Notes: generated by a model not told the origin, from the sequence alone. Counted from the first letter of the stretch, positions 19,903-32,928 are shown. The stretch is DNA of 64,000 nucleotides from Haliclystus octoradiatus (GCA_916610825.1 OU744447.1:30454561-30518560); one strand, 5' to 3'. Program-made: numbers and translations.

Positions 19903-20088
19903 TTTGTACGATCAAGAACTGCGATGAGTGTTTACATTCAGATCTCAATGCATTCCATATTGGATGTGCTAGATGCAAAGCAAAGTATTTCTTGAAAAGA
20001 GATTCATTCTCAGATCGCTGTCTTGATAATTGTCCACGAGGTTTCTACGAAAATGTCAGACCAGGAACAAAAGTTATGTCATGCCTTG
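19903..20088 (+). CDS. FU repeat exon E, phase 1-1
   Basis: A 62-residue furin-like module: CTIKNCDEC, then IGCARCKAKYF, CLDNCPRGFYENV and a final C. The acceptor TTACATTTAATAG ends at 19902 and the donor GTAAGT begins at 20089. The frame is open across the exon with no internal ATG needed, as expected for an internal exon. Confidence 0.83.
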
Positions 20089-20346
20089 GTAAGTATAGAG
20101 CTGATAATTTTGAATATGTAAATCACATTATTTTGTACACAGGTAGCTGTAGCCTCATTCCATCGCGGCCCTCATTTCTGCGCCAAAATTGTATCTGTGA
20201 AATTCTAATGAGTACCGGTATAAAAAACTACAAAACTGCTAGTTAGGGCTTTGGATGATTCTTTAGGCCTACCCGTTGGATCTTGAGTTCAATCATTGCC
20301 ATGCTAATAATTTGCTAAGCATTTGATAAGCATCTGTTCACTACTG

Positions 20347-20510
20347 ACACCAAAACCATTAAAATATAGTGAAATTTCATTGCGTTTTCATGGCATTTTC
20401 AAATATTAATGTTGTTGTTGTGAATATGGATGTTTTCATAGTTTTCAAACTTTTTAATGGCTTATAAAAATTGTGGTTTTACTTTATTACATTTTCATAG
20501 TTTTTATTCA
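20347..20510. mobile_element. Diverged CACTA-type MITE copy
   Basis: It starts CACTACTGACACCAAAACC, like 17661, followed by the same TGAAATTTCAT interior. No clear inverted right terminus is found, so it is truncated and the right boundary is approximate. Confidence 0.5.
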
Positions 20511-20731
20511 TGCTTCAAATACTAAACAATCAACCAGAATTTAGCAAGATGATAAGAGTTCCAAGTGCAATTTCGAATTCCCCTCTTATCTGCAACTTGT
20601 TTCTGAAACCATATATACTGTAATATGTCAAGAAAATCGTACTATAGGTCACCCATTCAGTGTGGATAGATTGGAAGATAAAAATATTCTTTGAGCTGTT
20701 TTATTTGTAATTATCTACTTTCTATTTCTAG

Positions 20732-20884
20732 CATGTGATGTTCCATTCTGTGAATCTTGTGTTTCGATGTCAAAATGTCTTGCTTGCATACCACCATTTG
20801 TGTTGAGCAGTGAAACTGGTCGATGTGAGTTATGTGGCCTGCCACTTATTTACGACAAGTTGACGAGAACATGCATTTCTGGAG
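20732..20884 (+). CDS. FU repeat exon F, phase 1-1
   Basis: A 51-residue furin-like module: CDVPFCESC, then KCLACIPPF, CELCGLPLIYD and a last C. The acceptor CTATTTCTAG ends at 20731 and the donor GTGAGT begins at 20885. It is shorter and more diverged than exons B, D and E. Confidence 0.83.
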
Positions 20885-21014
20885 GTGAGTTTAACGAAAT
20901 TAGAATGTGAAACGGTTGTTAATTATATACTAGTACTGTAAACACGAATGTGTTATTTTAATAGTAATAGTTAGACAGTTTTAATGCCCATAAACCATGA
21001 AATCTGTTAAAATT

Positions 21015-21154
21015 GATCTGCAGTGCTGTGGCTGAGATCATTAAAGAATATCTACAATCACTGCTCTTGGGGAAGGAGCCACTCGATCTGCAGTGCTGTG
21101 GCTGAGATCATTAAAGAATATCTACAATCACTGCTCTTGGGGAAGGAGCCACTC
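21015..21154 (+). repeat. Perfect 70-bp tandem duplication in a SINE/LINE-like sequence
   Basis: 21015-21084 and 21085-21154 are identical 70-bp units beginning GATCTGCAGTGCTGTGGC. Downstream, CACCTTCGGCAGGACGTTAA near 21181 resembles a 3'-tail sequence I associate with non-LTR retroelements of marine invertebrates, so the block is probably a retroposon. The family name is not certain. Confidence 0.7.
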
Positions 21155-21379
21155 CTCTAAAAATAGAACAGTGGTACAGGCACCTTCGGCAGGACGTTAA
21201 AGTCCCAAGTACTTTATTATTTAATAATGACTGGAGACAACGGTTCACGATAACGACGAACGACGGCACATACGATTTAACTACTAACGTGCACAAACGG
21301 CTTGATCTGCTCTATATAGATCACAACAATTACATCAATTAACCTCACTTTCACAATATTGTGGCTATTTTTCTTTCAG

Positions 21380-21435
21380 ATTCTGTATTTAACCCAAGTA
21401 CTTCACCGCTGCCACCATTCTTCAAAATAGAATAG
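21380..21435 (+). CDS. Terminal exon of the FU-repeat gene
   Basis: The acceptor TTTTTCTTTCAG ends at 21379. The exon continues phase 1 from exon F and encodes about 18 residues, rich in Ser, Pro and Phe, before TAG at 21433-21435. There is no TSP1 domain, kinase or membrane segment. So the protein ends as a secreted array of FU modules, unless it is anchored by a part outside the window. It is not a canonical R-spondin, which would have TSP1 after FU. Confidence 0.7.
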
Positions 21436-21557
21436 GACACACCTAATCATCCTCAATATTCTGTACTTTTATTATTGATGGTATTAAACTATATACTATG
21501 ATGTACTTTAGATTTTTAACGACAATCATCGCTTGTCACTAACTGCGCTTTGCTATC

Positions 21558-21563
21558 AATAAA
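21558..21563 (+). terminator. Poly(A) signal of the FU-repeat gene
   Basis: AATAAA lies about 120 nt after the terminal-exon stop and is followed by a GT-rich stretch (TTTTTATGTGTGAGTTTTG). This supports the 3' end of the gene here. Confidence 0.7.
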
Positions 21564-22714
21564 CTTCCGTTTTTATGTGTGAGTTTTGCTATATCTCCAA
21601 CCTTGTGTATTTAATTGCTGTGAGCCCTGCGAGTTGCTGTCTAATTAATATTATTTGCGAATTCCATTGGTGTCACCAATACTTTTAATGTCAGTGGAGT
21701 ATAAATAATTGATGTGGATTTATTCAGAGAAATATTATTATCATTGAATGATAACATTCAAGGCGCAAACGATCATTCCATTATCCTCGTCTAGGGTAAG
21801 GGTTTAGGGTTTTACTTGTTACCTTGCACAAGGCCCAGGTCAGACTCCAAACTTTCCATGAGCAAAGCCTGAAAAAGTGTTTAGGACACACCGGTGGCAC
21901 AGCCTTATAACTAGAAAAGTATAATTAAAAAGCTGGCACGGCTGTTCAATATACGGCGTGTTGATCGCGAGCCATGCTTTAAACAGGATGAAATATCCAT
22001 GGTCCATGTCACTTATAGAACAATTAGAGGGTTGTGTGTAATCATGGTGTAATATATTAAACAAATAGTTCATTGAGCGGTTATATAGTTCTATGTACAC
22101 AAATTAATAGGTGCCCAAGCAAATACTTTGCTCTCATTTGATGTAATTAGGTACTTTCCTTCCTTGCCTACAAGGTAAAGTATACGTCTTAAAGAGTCTA
22201 TCCTTTGGTAATTAACGTATGCATCTACATACGTATTAGGTATTGTTACACTTTCCTCTAGTCCTTCACGCTGTGACACATTTGTTGTGTATCGGTTTTA
22301 TTTGTTGTTCTTAACCGACTTGATCTCACTGAAATGTTAGATCAGACTTGACGATAGCAGGAGTCGCACGAGTGTGACTGAGATTTTGCAGACTAATACT
22401 GGCACTTGATAGTAAATACCGTACAATATGTAATTCACTGCAAATATGAATAAATACAAATCATTAATTACTATAAAATATAAAGCTAATCACAAATCTA
22501 AATATCGAATGTTGCGTTAATGCTTACATCGGTCTGCTTCCAACGGACTCCGGTTTCTTCCTTCTTCTTTCTTCCTTCTTCTGTTCTTCCTTCTAATGAT
22601 GCTCCCTCGATGACTACTCGTATCCTGACTTAAATTTACTGTTAACATATATTTATACTCACTTTCTATTTCTAAACATACAAAAATCTTCGTCATGATT
22701 CGATTGTTTACAGG
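21564..22714. other. Intergenic stretch
   Basis: I see no supportable gene. It includes a short CT-rich run (22548-22590) and the two telomere-like hexamers near 21794-21808, which are too short to matter. Confidence 0.5.
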
Positions 22715-23191
22715 ATTAAGATCAGGGGCGCAAATTAGGGGGGGGGTAAAAATTTTTTTAATTTTTGGCCAAAAGTCGGTCCCTGTCGATCCTACGATAA
22801 CTTTGCAAATAACTAGCTTAGAAGAACAGAAATTAGTTTTGAGGGATTTTCATATTAAACTTTACTTTCAAGTAGGACGTTCCAGACATTCTAATGAATA
22901 AAGTACGCAGTTCAGAATAATAGATATGTGAATAGATAGAAATTTAAATAATCGGCTTATATGAATTCATGACTATCGATACATTTCCGCCGTTAATTGG
23001 TTTTACTTTCCGTCATTTTTCGAAGAATTGTTAGCACATCCAACAAACCATTTACAAGTCACACCGCCTATGAAATGAATGATGAATAATGTGATATTTG
23101 TCTGAAAACTGCTCCGTCCATGTGATTAGTATATATAGTTGAAGTGATAATGTGACTGGACTGCTAACGGTATAATTTAATTTCCTTTGTA

Positions 23192-25553
23192 TTGCAATAT
23201 TGTATTTTTTTTTTCGTTTCTTTTGAGACTGTCAGACAAGTACGTGACTCATCTTCAAAACTTTTAAAAAATTCTGAAACATGTCTGCATGAATTGCGGC
23301 AATGCCAAGAAAGCACGGAATCACAAAGTCAGAGCTTTATGCCAGTACATCATGATCCTGGTTTGCGTAGACAAATGAAGAATGATGAAGATAGAGATTA
23401 TGTATTTAACATGGGCCCATTTCAGCCATTACTTCGATCCTATCCCAGAAATAGTGATGTCGACCCTTCGGAGCAGAGCAGGTTCTATGTTGATTGGTTT
23501 AGAGAATTTCCACATTTGGAATATTCAATCGCAAAGTATGCTGCATATTGTTTCTGCTGTCAGCTGTTTCCTACTGAATTAGCCATGAACAATCTTCTGA
23601 GGCGTGGGTTAAAGGAAGTGTTCGGCAATGGCACAAAATGATGAAAAGTAGAGGTAAAGTGAAGAAAGGGAAACTCTTGAGCCATTTCGCAAGTGAGAGT
23701 CACAAATCTGCAGTTGAAGCTTTGGCCTTGTAGCAATGACAAAATTCAGATGTTGATAGTATGTTGAATAAAGAGCAGAGAAAAGAGTGCATTGAAATCG
23801 AGTGTGAAAGAGAAAGAAACAGGGAGGCAATAAGTATATTGGTCGATGCGACACGGTTTCTTGATCGTGAAGGGCTAGCATTTCTATGATCTAGTGCAGA
23901 AAATGATATGAACGGAAATTTTCATTAAGTCGTTCATTTGATTGCAATTGATTGTCCTCTTTTGAAAGGATGGCTGGATGATGCTGTAAAACGCCCCCAG
24001 AGAGCTGTGTACATTTACTGGGACTCCCAAAATCAATACATTGAACTTCTCCGTGAGCAGCTGAAGGAGAGAATTCGATAAGAAGCAAGCAGTGCAAAGT
24101 TCTTTGCCGTAATGGCCGATACTACACCCGATACATCTCACAGGGACCAATTATCAGTTGTAGTGAGATACGTGTCTACTGATGGTGAAATCAAGGAACG
24201 TCTCATTGCTATGCGCATAACAGATGACAAAACAGGAGATGGTCAAGCAAAATCAATCATTAAATCCTTGCAAAGTCAGGGATTTGACACTGAAGCAGTT
24301 GCTTTTCAATCTTATGATTACACAGCCTCAATGTACGGTAAATTTAAAGGTTGCCAAGCAAAGCTGTCTGAATATCTGAAAAGAGAAATTCCATATACTT
24401 CCCATGTCTTGCTCATCGCATCAACATCACGGTTGAACACAGTTGTGCATCAAGTAGTGTTATTTCAAACATGTTTGATACATTGCAACTTGCCTATGTA
24501 TATTTTTCAGTTCCAGTACAAAAAGATTTGCGATCTTCAAGAAGCAGCTGGAGGAAGATGTGAATGCTGAGAGCAATGTGCAATTGAGGAATCTTTCCGG
24601 TACAAAATGGGTTGCACAATGTGAATCTTTAAAAGCTGTGTGGTCTAGCTATGATGCTATCATTTCTGCACTGGATAAGGAAATGGGAGAGGGATATCGT
24701 TTTACGGCAAACAAAAAAGAAAATCTTTCATTGAAGATTTTTTCGTTTGAATTTATTGTTGCATTAATGTTCGTTCGAAACGTTATGACCAAAACAAAAA
24801 TACTAAATGACAATATCATGCAGACAGTTAAGGTTAATGTAACAGATGCGCTGGAGGCAACTTCTGCTACTATAAACACCCTAACTTCTATTCGCAAGGA
24901 TGAAGATGCTATAAATCAGCAAGTTGACGCATCAATAAAAGGTAGAATGGATCACGATGTGGATCCTGATTTAGAGTTTTCAAGACGCCATCGCAGACGC
25001 CTACAGCCAAGGAGATACGATGAAAATGCAGCTAACAGTGTTGAATTTACTTTACAAAGCTTTTATCGCACAGAATTTTTAAAGGTACTTGATACCCAGA
25101 TCAAACTTTTGAAGTAAAACTATGAAGATGCATTCAAAGTTATTGAACCTGTTGTTTTGATCTTTAAGCCACCGTACAATGAAAATGTAAAATCGAATCA
25201 GGTTCAACAGCTTCTCAATCTTTTTCCAATTTCCGCAACCTAATATCGAATCATTGAAAAGTGAAATTGAAATATTTCGAATTCATAGCAAAGATTACTT
25301 GAAAGGGTGCAATTATTTTAAAGATTCTTATAGCTACTGTCTTCAGTACTCGAATGTTTTCCCATTAACATTGCGTTGTCTGAAGCTACTATTGACAGCA
25401 CCAATAACATCTGCCTCTAATGAGCGAGCTTTATCCAAGTTAAACTTAATAAAAAATTCATTAAGGAGTACACCTAGTCAAACACGTCTCCATGGTCTAA
25501 TGATTTTGGCAACAGAGAGAGACATCACAGATGCATTAAAGACCATAAAATGA
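23192..25553 (+). pseudogene. hAT transposase, broken (ZMYM1-like TTF/DUF4371/dimerisation)
   Basis: Homologous blocks appear in order but in several frames. 23192-23641 is a TTF-type zinc finger region with CFCCQLF. 24112-24570 is the DUF4371-like start of the catalytic domain, with the MADTTPD motif carrying the first catalytic Asp. 24560-25117 is the helical middle. 25254-25553 is the hAT C-terminal dimerisation domain (SNERALSKLNLIKN). Between 23641 and 24112 there are at least four in-frame stops, and further shifts lie near 24560 and 25130. Several stops look like single C-to-T or G-to-A changes. This copy cannot encode transposase but could be moved in trans because its ends are intact. 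Confidence 0.87.
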
Positions 25554-26460
25554 CCAGCAGCCTTTGCATATTTTTGTCTTTGAAATCTGGACCCAGATTT
25601 CAATCACTCGTTTTCATGATACACGGCCCGCCTTTGTGTCTCCTTTGCACACACACGCGATTTTGCAAAAACATTTCGTAGAACGAACAGTGAAGCATTC
25701 TGCTACGTTGTTCTCTGACGTTGTTTATCAACGAACTGGTTTGGAAAATTTGGAAAGTTGTAAGAGCAATAGAGGTAGACGTCGTAAGGGCATTAGATGT
25801 TTGAATAAATTTGTACCACGAAAATCAATTCACTTGCTACTAGCGTCATACAAAATTGAAGAAGGAAGACAGAGTTGAAACATTGAAAGCTACAACTGAA
25901 CTCGACTGATTCAGAATTTCATGTTGGTGCTTACTTGATACAAGAATATTAGGGATTGAAAGAACGGGAAGAGATTTGTTAGCATTCAAAATCGAAACTT
26001 ATCGCCGAAACAAAATGAAATTAATTATAACACCAGGTGAATTCGATTTTTAATACGGATACTTTGTTTGATCATTGACTCCAAATTATGTTTGTAAACA
26101 CGTCGGTTTCGTCTAAAAATAGTTAGTTACATACCTATGTATGTTTTATATTGCATTGTTTACCTGCAGTATTTATGCACGTAAATTGTACAATTTAGAA
26201 TCATATGAATTTATTTAGTGTTGATTTGAAAGTACATTTTTTCTAAGTTGTTTTGATTTGCGTCAAACTTCTAAGACAGATATTATCGGACTGTCACTCC
26301 CATTCTGCTATTTATTTTTGAGCCGTATACATTTGTTGGCTATCTATAGCCATAGACTTTGCGTTTTGACAAGTAAGAATTGAGATTTATCCAAAACTGA
26401 AATTGATAAACCAGACTATTTTCTCGAGCTTTCTGTCGTGTCTTTCCGTAGCAACAGCCA

Positions 26461-26515
26461 CGAGGACAATCCTCTGACGTAAGCGTTGACGTCACTTTCC
26501 AGAGGATTAGCCTCG
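26461..26515. repeat. Subterminal inverted repeat in the hAT element
   Basis: CGAGGACAATCCTCTG and CAGAGGATTAGCCTCG pair at 14 of 16 positions around a 23-nt spacer that contains TGACGTCA. This could be a transposase-binding or regulatory hairpin. Confidence 0.6.
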
Positions 26516-27055
26516 TTTCTTGTAATCAAGACAACAAAACAAAGCAAAGGCTGCTGGTCATTCGAAACTCTTTAAATTTGGATAATGTTCTGAAAAAGTG
26601 GTCTAAGGCACCAAAGACTGGAAGACAGATGAAAATATAATTACTTCAATTCACATTTCAAAGTAATAAATGCTACATGATTATCATTGATAGAAAAATA
26701 TATTGTATTCATGTTTGACTCAATAGGTAATGATTCATGTTTATGTAATGAATTTTCCATTTACACATAGTAGTGAATTTATTTTGTTAATTTTAAGAGT
26801 GATCAGTCCACTGTGCCCATATAGTACATATATTAAATTTGATTTATAAAGTATTGACATATGTTTTTTTTGTGATTCTAACAAGTGCTTTCCTAGTAAG
26901 CCAGAATATCCACAGTAGGTGCGCCAATGTAAGAAACTTTCTTAACAAATGTCGGAAACATGACACAAAAGTATGAGAAATTTTAAGAAAAAAATCGGTC
27001 CCTTTTTCCAGACACCCCCCTAAGATTAATTTCAATTTGCGCCCCTGATTAAGAT

Positions 27056-28682
27056 TATTGGCTATGATTAATTGCACATAAAATACTACTTAAATACAAA
27101 TATATAATTACGCGTCACGAGGTAAACAAACAAAGTTTTACACAATTTTAAATGTTAACTCTAATATAAATTAACAGAACATAATGTCTATTAAATTTGC
27201 TAAAGACATGTATGAAACATCTTGCTCAACGCTATGATTAAGGTTATAGAAGGCTATAATGGAAAACTATAAATTCTATATAAAATGTCAATACTAAATG
27301 ATGCTATAAATATAATGTTTATGATAATATAAAAGTTATTAGGAAATTCTATGCAAATGGACAGTTTATTTCAAACAACATTATCATTCATAAGTAGGAA
27401 TATTCTTGATACAGAAAACTTTGCTGGCACACACTCATTGAAAAAGGTACACACATCAAATATGAACCACGTGCCAGCCTCCTCATCTCTCCATGACTTT
27501 CTACTTATACACACAAGAAAATGACACTATATGGTCTGGCTATCTATACAAGTTTCTATATGTCCCTGTTTCTGGTAAAATTTTACTTATTTCAAGAAAT
27601 GATTTCAAGAACGTATTTATATGGTGGGGGAATTGGGTCGAATTTGAAGTCGTCTAATCTTTGCTTGAAATATAAACCTTTGAAGCATTTACGTTTGAAG
27701 TATCAATCTTGAAGGTGTTTGCCTTTCTCCCAACTGTCAATCTTCAGTGACGTAATTTGAACACCATTCATCACCATTTTTCATCAATTATTCAATTTTT
27801 TTCACGGGATTGTACATAATAAGCAAAATATTATAACAGGTTATAATAAGTCATAGTAGAAAAGAAAATTATTTACAGAGAGAATAATATATATACCAGT
27901 GGGTAAAAGTTAGTTAAATGCATTATTGACATGCATTTGATTCTTGAGGAGATACTTAAATTTGGTACCGTCACTAGTAACCACTTTTATCTTGTTTTCT
28001 TTTAGAAGATAAAAATGAAAAGTTGCATAATTTGTATTATATTTTATGACATAAATGGACAATTTAATCCATAAAATAAAAGCTGTGAAAACATTTAAAT
28101 GATTTAATCACCAAACAAATTTTAGGAATCGAAATTTAGAATCCTTTTTCGAACATCAGAGTAAGCGGGACAGTCAACTCACCTCTCTTTCATAAGAGCC
28201 TTGCTTCAAGACTGTACATATAACTGTCGGAAAGATCACAAGAAGAGATGTTCTAACTTCACATTCACATGGGACAAACGTATGGTAGTGAATGCTGATC
28301 AAGGTGATATCACTGTTATACTTTTGAAACAAACAGGATTATGATATGTACATCGAGATCTGCCAATAATAATTATAGTGATACTCTGGACGACTGCATT
28401 TTTGACCCGACACCCGATTACGGCTTCATATAATTATAAATGTTAGCGTTTTCGTGTGTGAAACCATAAACCATATCAAAGACAACTTGACATCAAAGAT
28501 TACTGTAGTAATTTTCAAATAAATTTAAATTAATGCTGGAGTAAAGCCTGGACATTTTGACAGCCTTTGACGAAAATTTTGCATCAGTGTTATGCGATAA
28601 TGCTGGCTTTATTTGTTCATCCAGCCAGTATTTTCACAACATCGATCGCCCTTGTGACGCCAATCCCCTGCGAAAAAGAGTT
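27056..28682. other. Intergenic stretch
   Basis: AT-rich sequence, no supportable gene, RNA or repeat family recognised. Confidence 0.45.
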
Positions 28683-28766
28683 CAGGAGTTCATGAACGAT
28701 AAATGGCCCCAAACTTTCAGAAAAGTGGGGGCCATTTAACATTCATGAACTGGTTATGAACTCCTG
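28683..28766. repeat. Imperfect palindrome
   Basis: CAGGAGTTCATGAACGAT followed by AAATGGCCCC (28683-28710) is complementary, with one bulged insertion, to 28727-28766 (GGGGCCATTT...GAACTCCTG). The loop is about 16 nt. Likely a small foldback element or inverted duplication. Confidence 0.6.
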
Positions 28767-29741
28767 GACTATGTTTCGCCAAAGGTCCACTTTTCAAAAG
28801 TAGGGAATTCACTAAGCATTGCTCAGGATGGAATACACATCATGACCCATCATCCCCAAATCACAAGGCAATCATCCAAACTGCAGCTGCAGTGAAGGTC
28901 AAGGAAGTATGACGACGATGCTCAGTCAATATGGTACACAGGACGGACCAGCCTTCACAAATATACCGGTTAATTTGAGAAATACTCCTGCAGTTGGTTC
29001 ATTTTCAAGATCAGGGTTCAGATCAAGGTCTTGGTCTGACCACTATAGACAGGTGTTAGCAGTAACAATGTGATGTAAAAGTGATTAAATAATTACTTAT
29101 TAATTATCAGCATCCACTTTTCCTTGAAAGATGTACATTGTTAAATAACTTCCATTGCATTTATCTCTATTTGCACTGATAAGAAATATTTTCAACAAAG
29201 ATTTGAATGATGAAATGGGTTATACAGTATTAAAGTTAGACTGTTGACTATATCAGATACAGCATAATTAGCCTGGTCAGAAATCAGGATGTATTCATGC
29301 ATGAGATTCCAAGTCAAAAACAAACAATAATTCGAAAACTTATACATAAGCATATAAGGTATAAGCACACAAGGCCTGTTCCAATGTCAGTGCAAGCTAG
29401 AATAGGCTATAAGATTTCCTATAAATGCGGAGGGGGCTTCAAAAATGCCAGTAGGTAAAGTATGCGGAAGGGGGATGATCAAAAAACATGTAGCAGCTAT
29501 ATGTACATGTGGAGGGGTCTCAATTACAAATACATTGACTGAGTAGCCCAGATCTACCCTGTTCATGTATGACCTCTAATCAAACAACAAAACAAAGCAA
29601 AGCCAGCTAGTCATCCAGTTTTTTTCATTATCAAATTTTCTGTAAAATGTTATCAGCACTGTGAAAAGAAGCATATCAGTGTTTACCAGCTCATGTATAA
29701 AATGAACAGAACATAACACTACACAAAAGCTAGCACTTTAC
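28767..29741. other. Intergenic or intron stretch beside the LRR-Roc remnant
   Basis: No open frame or repeat that I can support. On the minus strand it would be the intron following the P-loop exon. Confidence 0.4.
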
Positions 29742-31498
29742 CTGCCATAGATTCACCAATTAATATAATCTTTGATCTGTTTCTATGAAATCCAATAAAT
29801 TTATTTAAGGCTTTAAAGTAACCAATAATTGCATCCAATCCTTTGGAACATATTTCGTAAGGTGGTTTTTGAATAGGATTTTTTTCAAAACTAAATTTTG
29901 TCAATGATAGTTTTGTGATACTTTCAGGCAATTATGTTAATGAATTACCACCACAATGTAACTGCTTGAGTTGAGTTAGCTCTCCAATATCATCAGAAAG
30001 TGCTAAGAATCTATTGTATTTCGCAGACAATTTGGTTAACAATTTCAATTTTTTAAGACCTTCAGGCAAGACTGTTAATAAAATACAATATCACAATCTA
30101 ATTCCTTCAGTTGATCTAGCTCTAAGCGGTATAAATTCATTGTATTGAACGGATAATTTACTTAATGATTTCAATTTTGAAATACTTTTAGGCAAAACTG
30201 TTAATAAATTATTACCACAATCTAATTTCTTAAGTTGATCTAGCTTTTCCATGTTATCAGGAAGTGATGTAATTAAATTCATTGTATTGAAGAGATAATT
30301 TACTTAATGAATTCAATTTTGAAATACTTTTAGGCAAAATCTCTCAATAAATTATTACCACAATATAATTCCTTCAGTTGATTTAGCTCTCCAATTTTAT
30401 CAGGGAGTGACAAAATTTTATTGTATTGAATAGATAATTTAGTTAAAGAATTCAATTTTGTAATATTATCAGGCAGGACTGTTAATAAAATGCCATCACA
30501 GTTTAATTCCTTCAGTTGAATTAGCTCTTCAAAACGATTTCCATTTTGAAATACTTTATAATAGGCAAGACTGATAACGTCAAATTAACACTACAATATA
30601 ATTTTTTCAGCTTATTCAGCACTCCAATGTTACCAGGAAGCGATGAAAGTTTATTACGTTGAACTGATAATTCAGTTACTGACTTCAACTGCGTGATGGC
30701 ATCAGGCAACACTGTTAATAGATTACCATCACATTCTAATTCGTTCAGTTGATTCAGTTCTCCAATGTTACTAGGATGCGATAAGATTTTATTGCCTTGA
30801 ATTTGAACATATAGTTTAGTTATTGATCTTAATGTTGTAACAATTTTAGGCAAAGCCGTTAATAAAGTACCATCACAATATAATTTCTTCAGTTGATTTA
30901 GCTGTCTTATGCTACTAGGTATCAATGGAAGCTTATTGCGTTGAAAAGATAATTTAGTTAATGATTTCAGGTTTTTAACAGTAGGCCTATCTGGCAAAGA
31001 AGTTAATTCATTAACATCATAATCTACTTCCTTCAATTGACTTAGCTTTCCAATGTCATGAGGAAGTGATGAGAGTTTGTTGCTTGCAATAAACAGCTCA
31101 ATCAATGATTTTGATTTTGTTAATGAATTAGCTAATGATTTGATGTTTTTAAATAATAAGCTAAGTTGCTCAAATTTCATCTCATCATTTGTTTTTACTG
31201 GAAACGACGTAAATGCGTTATTGGTTAGATCTAAGCTTATCAATTGAGTTAAATTGTTTAATATACCAACAGGGAATTCTCTAATTGAATTCGAACTTAG
31301 ATCAAGACTTTTCAAGTGTTTTAGATTTTTTATTTCATTTGGGATTATTTCAAGTCCACATTGGATTAAAAGTAAATGTTCCAGTGAAGTCAAATGAAAA
31401 ATAACACTTTCAACATTCTTAAGGTCAATGATAAGTTTTTGATTTGATATATCCAACTCAATCAAATTACAAATCCGAGATGCAAATTTGCTGTTCAA
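29742..31498 (-). pseudogene. LRR-Roc (ROCO/MFHAS1-like) exon, frame-broken
   Basis: The minus strand encodes many 23-residue leucine-rich repeats of the type LxxLPxxIxxLxxLxxLxxxxN. The longest intact block is 31498-30521 (325 residues). Homology then continues through other frames to 29742, ending with NPIQKPPYEICSKG and the P-loop start IILIGESMAGK. The exon ends at a consensus donor, CAG then GTAAAG, inside the P-loop. That order (LRR, PPxEI...KG linker, Roc GTPase) is that of ROCO/MFHAS1-like proteins. Single-base shifts near 30530, 30340 and 30280, a deletion near 30120 and a TAA near 29936 break it. The 5' end is also interrupted by a TGA. It is a pseudogene, or a poorly assembled gene. 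Confidence 0.78.
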
Positions 31499-31590
31499 GT
31501 GTCAAATGCCTGATTTTCCGGGGTCTGGATTTCTTTTAAATTGTATCGCTTCTACATTTCTTTTAACATCATCAAAATTCTTTGAGATTA

Positions 31591-31660
31591 CCACAACAGC
31601 AACAGCAAAAACAACGACAACAACAACAACAACAACAACAACAACAGGAACAACAACATA
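31591..31660. repeat. CAA microsatellite
   Basis: ACAACAGCAACAGC leads into (CAA)n of about 12 perfect triplets, then degenerate copies. Confidence 0.9.
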
Positions 31661-31899
31661 ATCCTCTTGAGGTCAAGATAGTAGACATGATTTGAAAGTT
31701 AATAACTTTAATGGTAGAAAAACATCAATATGAGTGCTAGATGCAGGTATGCAATATAGAAATATTGTCAAAGGTTAGACTTTGTATTCGCGCTATAACG
31801 CTTATCCAGCTTTATTCGACGAAGATTTTTAGATGTGCGCTACCGCAGCGATTTATCTTTGACTCTATTCCTAATTTGAAAGTAACAATTAATCATTCA

Positions 31900-32027
31900 G
31901 TAGATCACCTGTTACTACATGAAATTAATTACAATGTTGATAAAATACTTTGACTAGACATTCATCATATATGAGTTTGATTTGCTCGAAGAACGGTCAA
32001 TAAATGTATAGCTGATATAACAGGTAA
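31900..32027 (+). repeat. Duplicated terminal-exon-like block, copy 1
   Basis: A ~128-bp block about 85-90% similar to 32929-33054. Both copies keep the same short open frame (LLLxEINYNVDKIL, then stop) and an AATAAA about 45-50 nt after the stop (31999-32004 here). This looks like the last exon plus poly(A) site of a gene, copied about 1 kb apart. No upstream exon is recognised. Confidence 0.45.
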
Positions 32028-32928
32028 ACTACGCTATTGTTTTCTTTTCTTTACAGTATATTTCAAGGTAAAACGAATGATCTGCTTTATAGATTGTAAG
32101 ACAGTTTAATGTAGGAGATATGTTAGAGATTAATCAATTCAAGTTTGTATAAGGTTTTGGAGTCCAATTTGTCAAAGTGCTTATGAAAGAACTATATTAC
32201 GTATTAGTTTCCCCTTACATTAACAGACAAACGTCCCACGGGTCACATATACGAAACTAAACCGAAGCAAGTTGGAATAGAAATAATTCACAGGTGTCAT
32301 TCTAGAGTAAAAATGATAATGATTCTATCGATCGTGATCATGAAGCTATTCATAATCGTAGTAAATCTGCTTGGTATTGAACATTTGTATTCATTTTAGG
32401 TGGAAACCAAGCTGCTGCAAGCAACTATTGAGCATTGTCGAAACAAATATTTCTCATACAGAAGACATGAGTATTTTTTGGACTTAATAAGGTAATTTAC
32501 CCAGCTTGTTCATATAGCACTTAATAACAAACATCAATGGCAACAGTGGTTTTTAATTCATTTTATTAATAACATCAAAGTTTAAAGTTCGGTAATTGTG
32601 CAGGCACATAAAAGAACACGTTCAAAGGAAGGATGATGTCGTCGGATCTTTAAGGGTTTGAAAATATTGCAGATCCGAATATGACTGCCTAGTTTACGAA
32701 ATGCTATTCATCAGGGGCATAAACCGGATTTAAATAAGCAATCAGATTTAATCTGAACAAAATAAATCAAGTTCTATTCTTCTTAATTACAGTACTTTTG
32801 CAGGTTGAGTACATGCTAGCCACTGTGCAATATACCGTAATTGCTCTGAGTTCTGTGCTAATCAAAGTCTTCATTTTCATGTAATTAACAATCGATTAAC
32901 ATTAATTGAATGTTTTATTGAATTTATT

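Larger units (their letters stand above)
22723..27047 (+). mobile_element. Complete hAT DNA transposon, decayed
   Basis: The 4,325-bp element has matching termini CAGGGGCGCAAATT and AATTTGCGCCCCTG. A perfect 8-bp target duplication ATTAAGAT lies at 22715-22722 and 27048-27055. The transposase remnant lies between. The 3' region has an imperfect inverted repeat (26461-26476 with 26500-26515). Eight-base duplication and short TIRs starting CAGGG are typical of hAT elements. Confidence 0.93.

Noticed and set aside
21794-21808. Telomere-like AGGGTAAGGGTTTAGGG
   Set aside because: Only about two degenerate units; chance or trivial.
28557-28739. Plus-strand 60-codon frame
   Set aside because: No ATG, and half of it lies in a palindrome (28683-28766).
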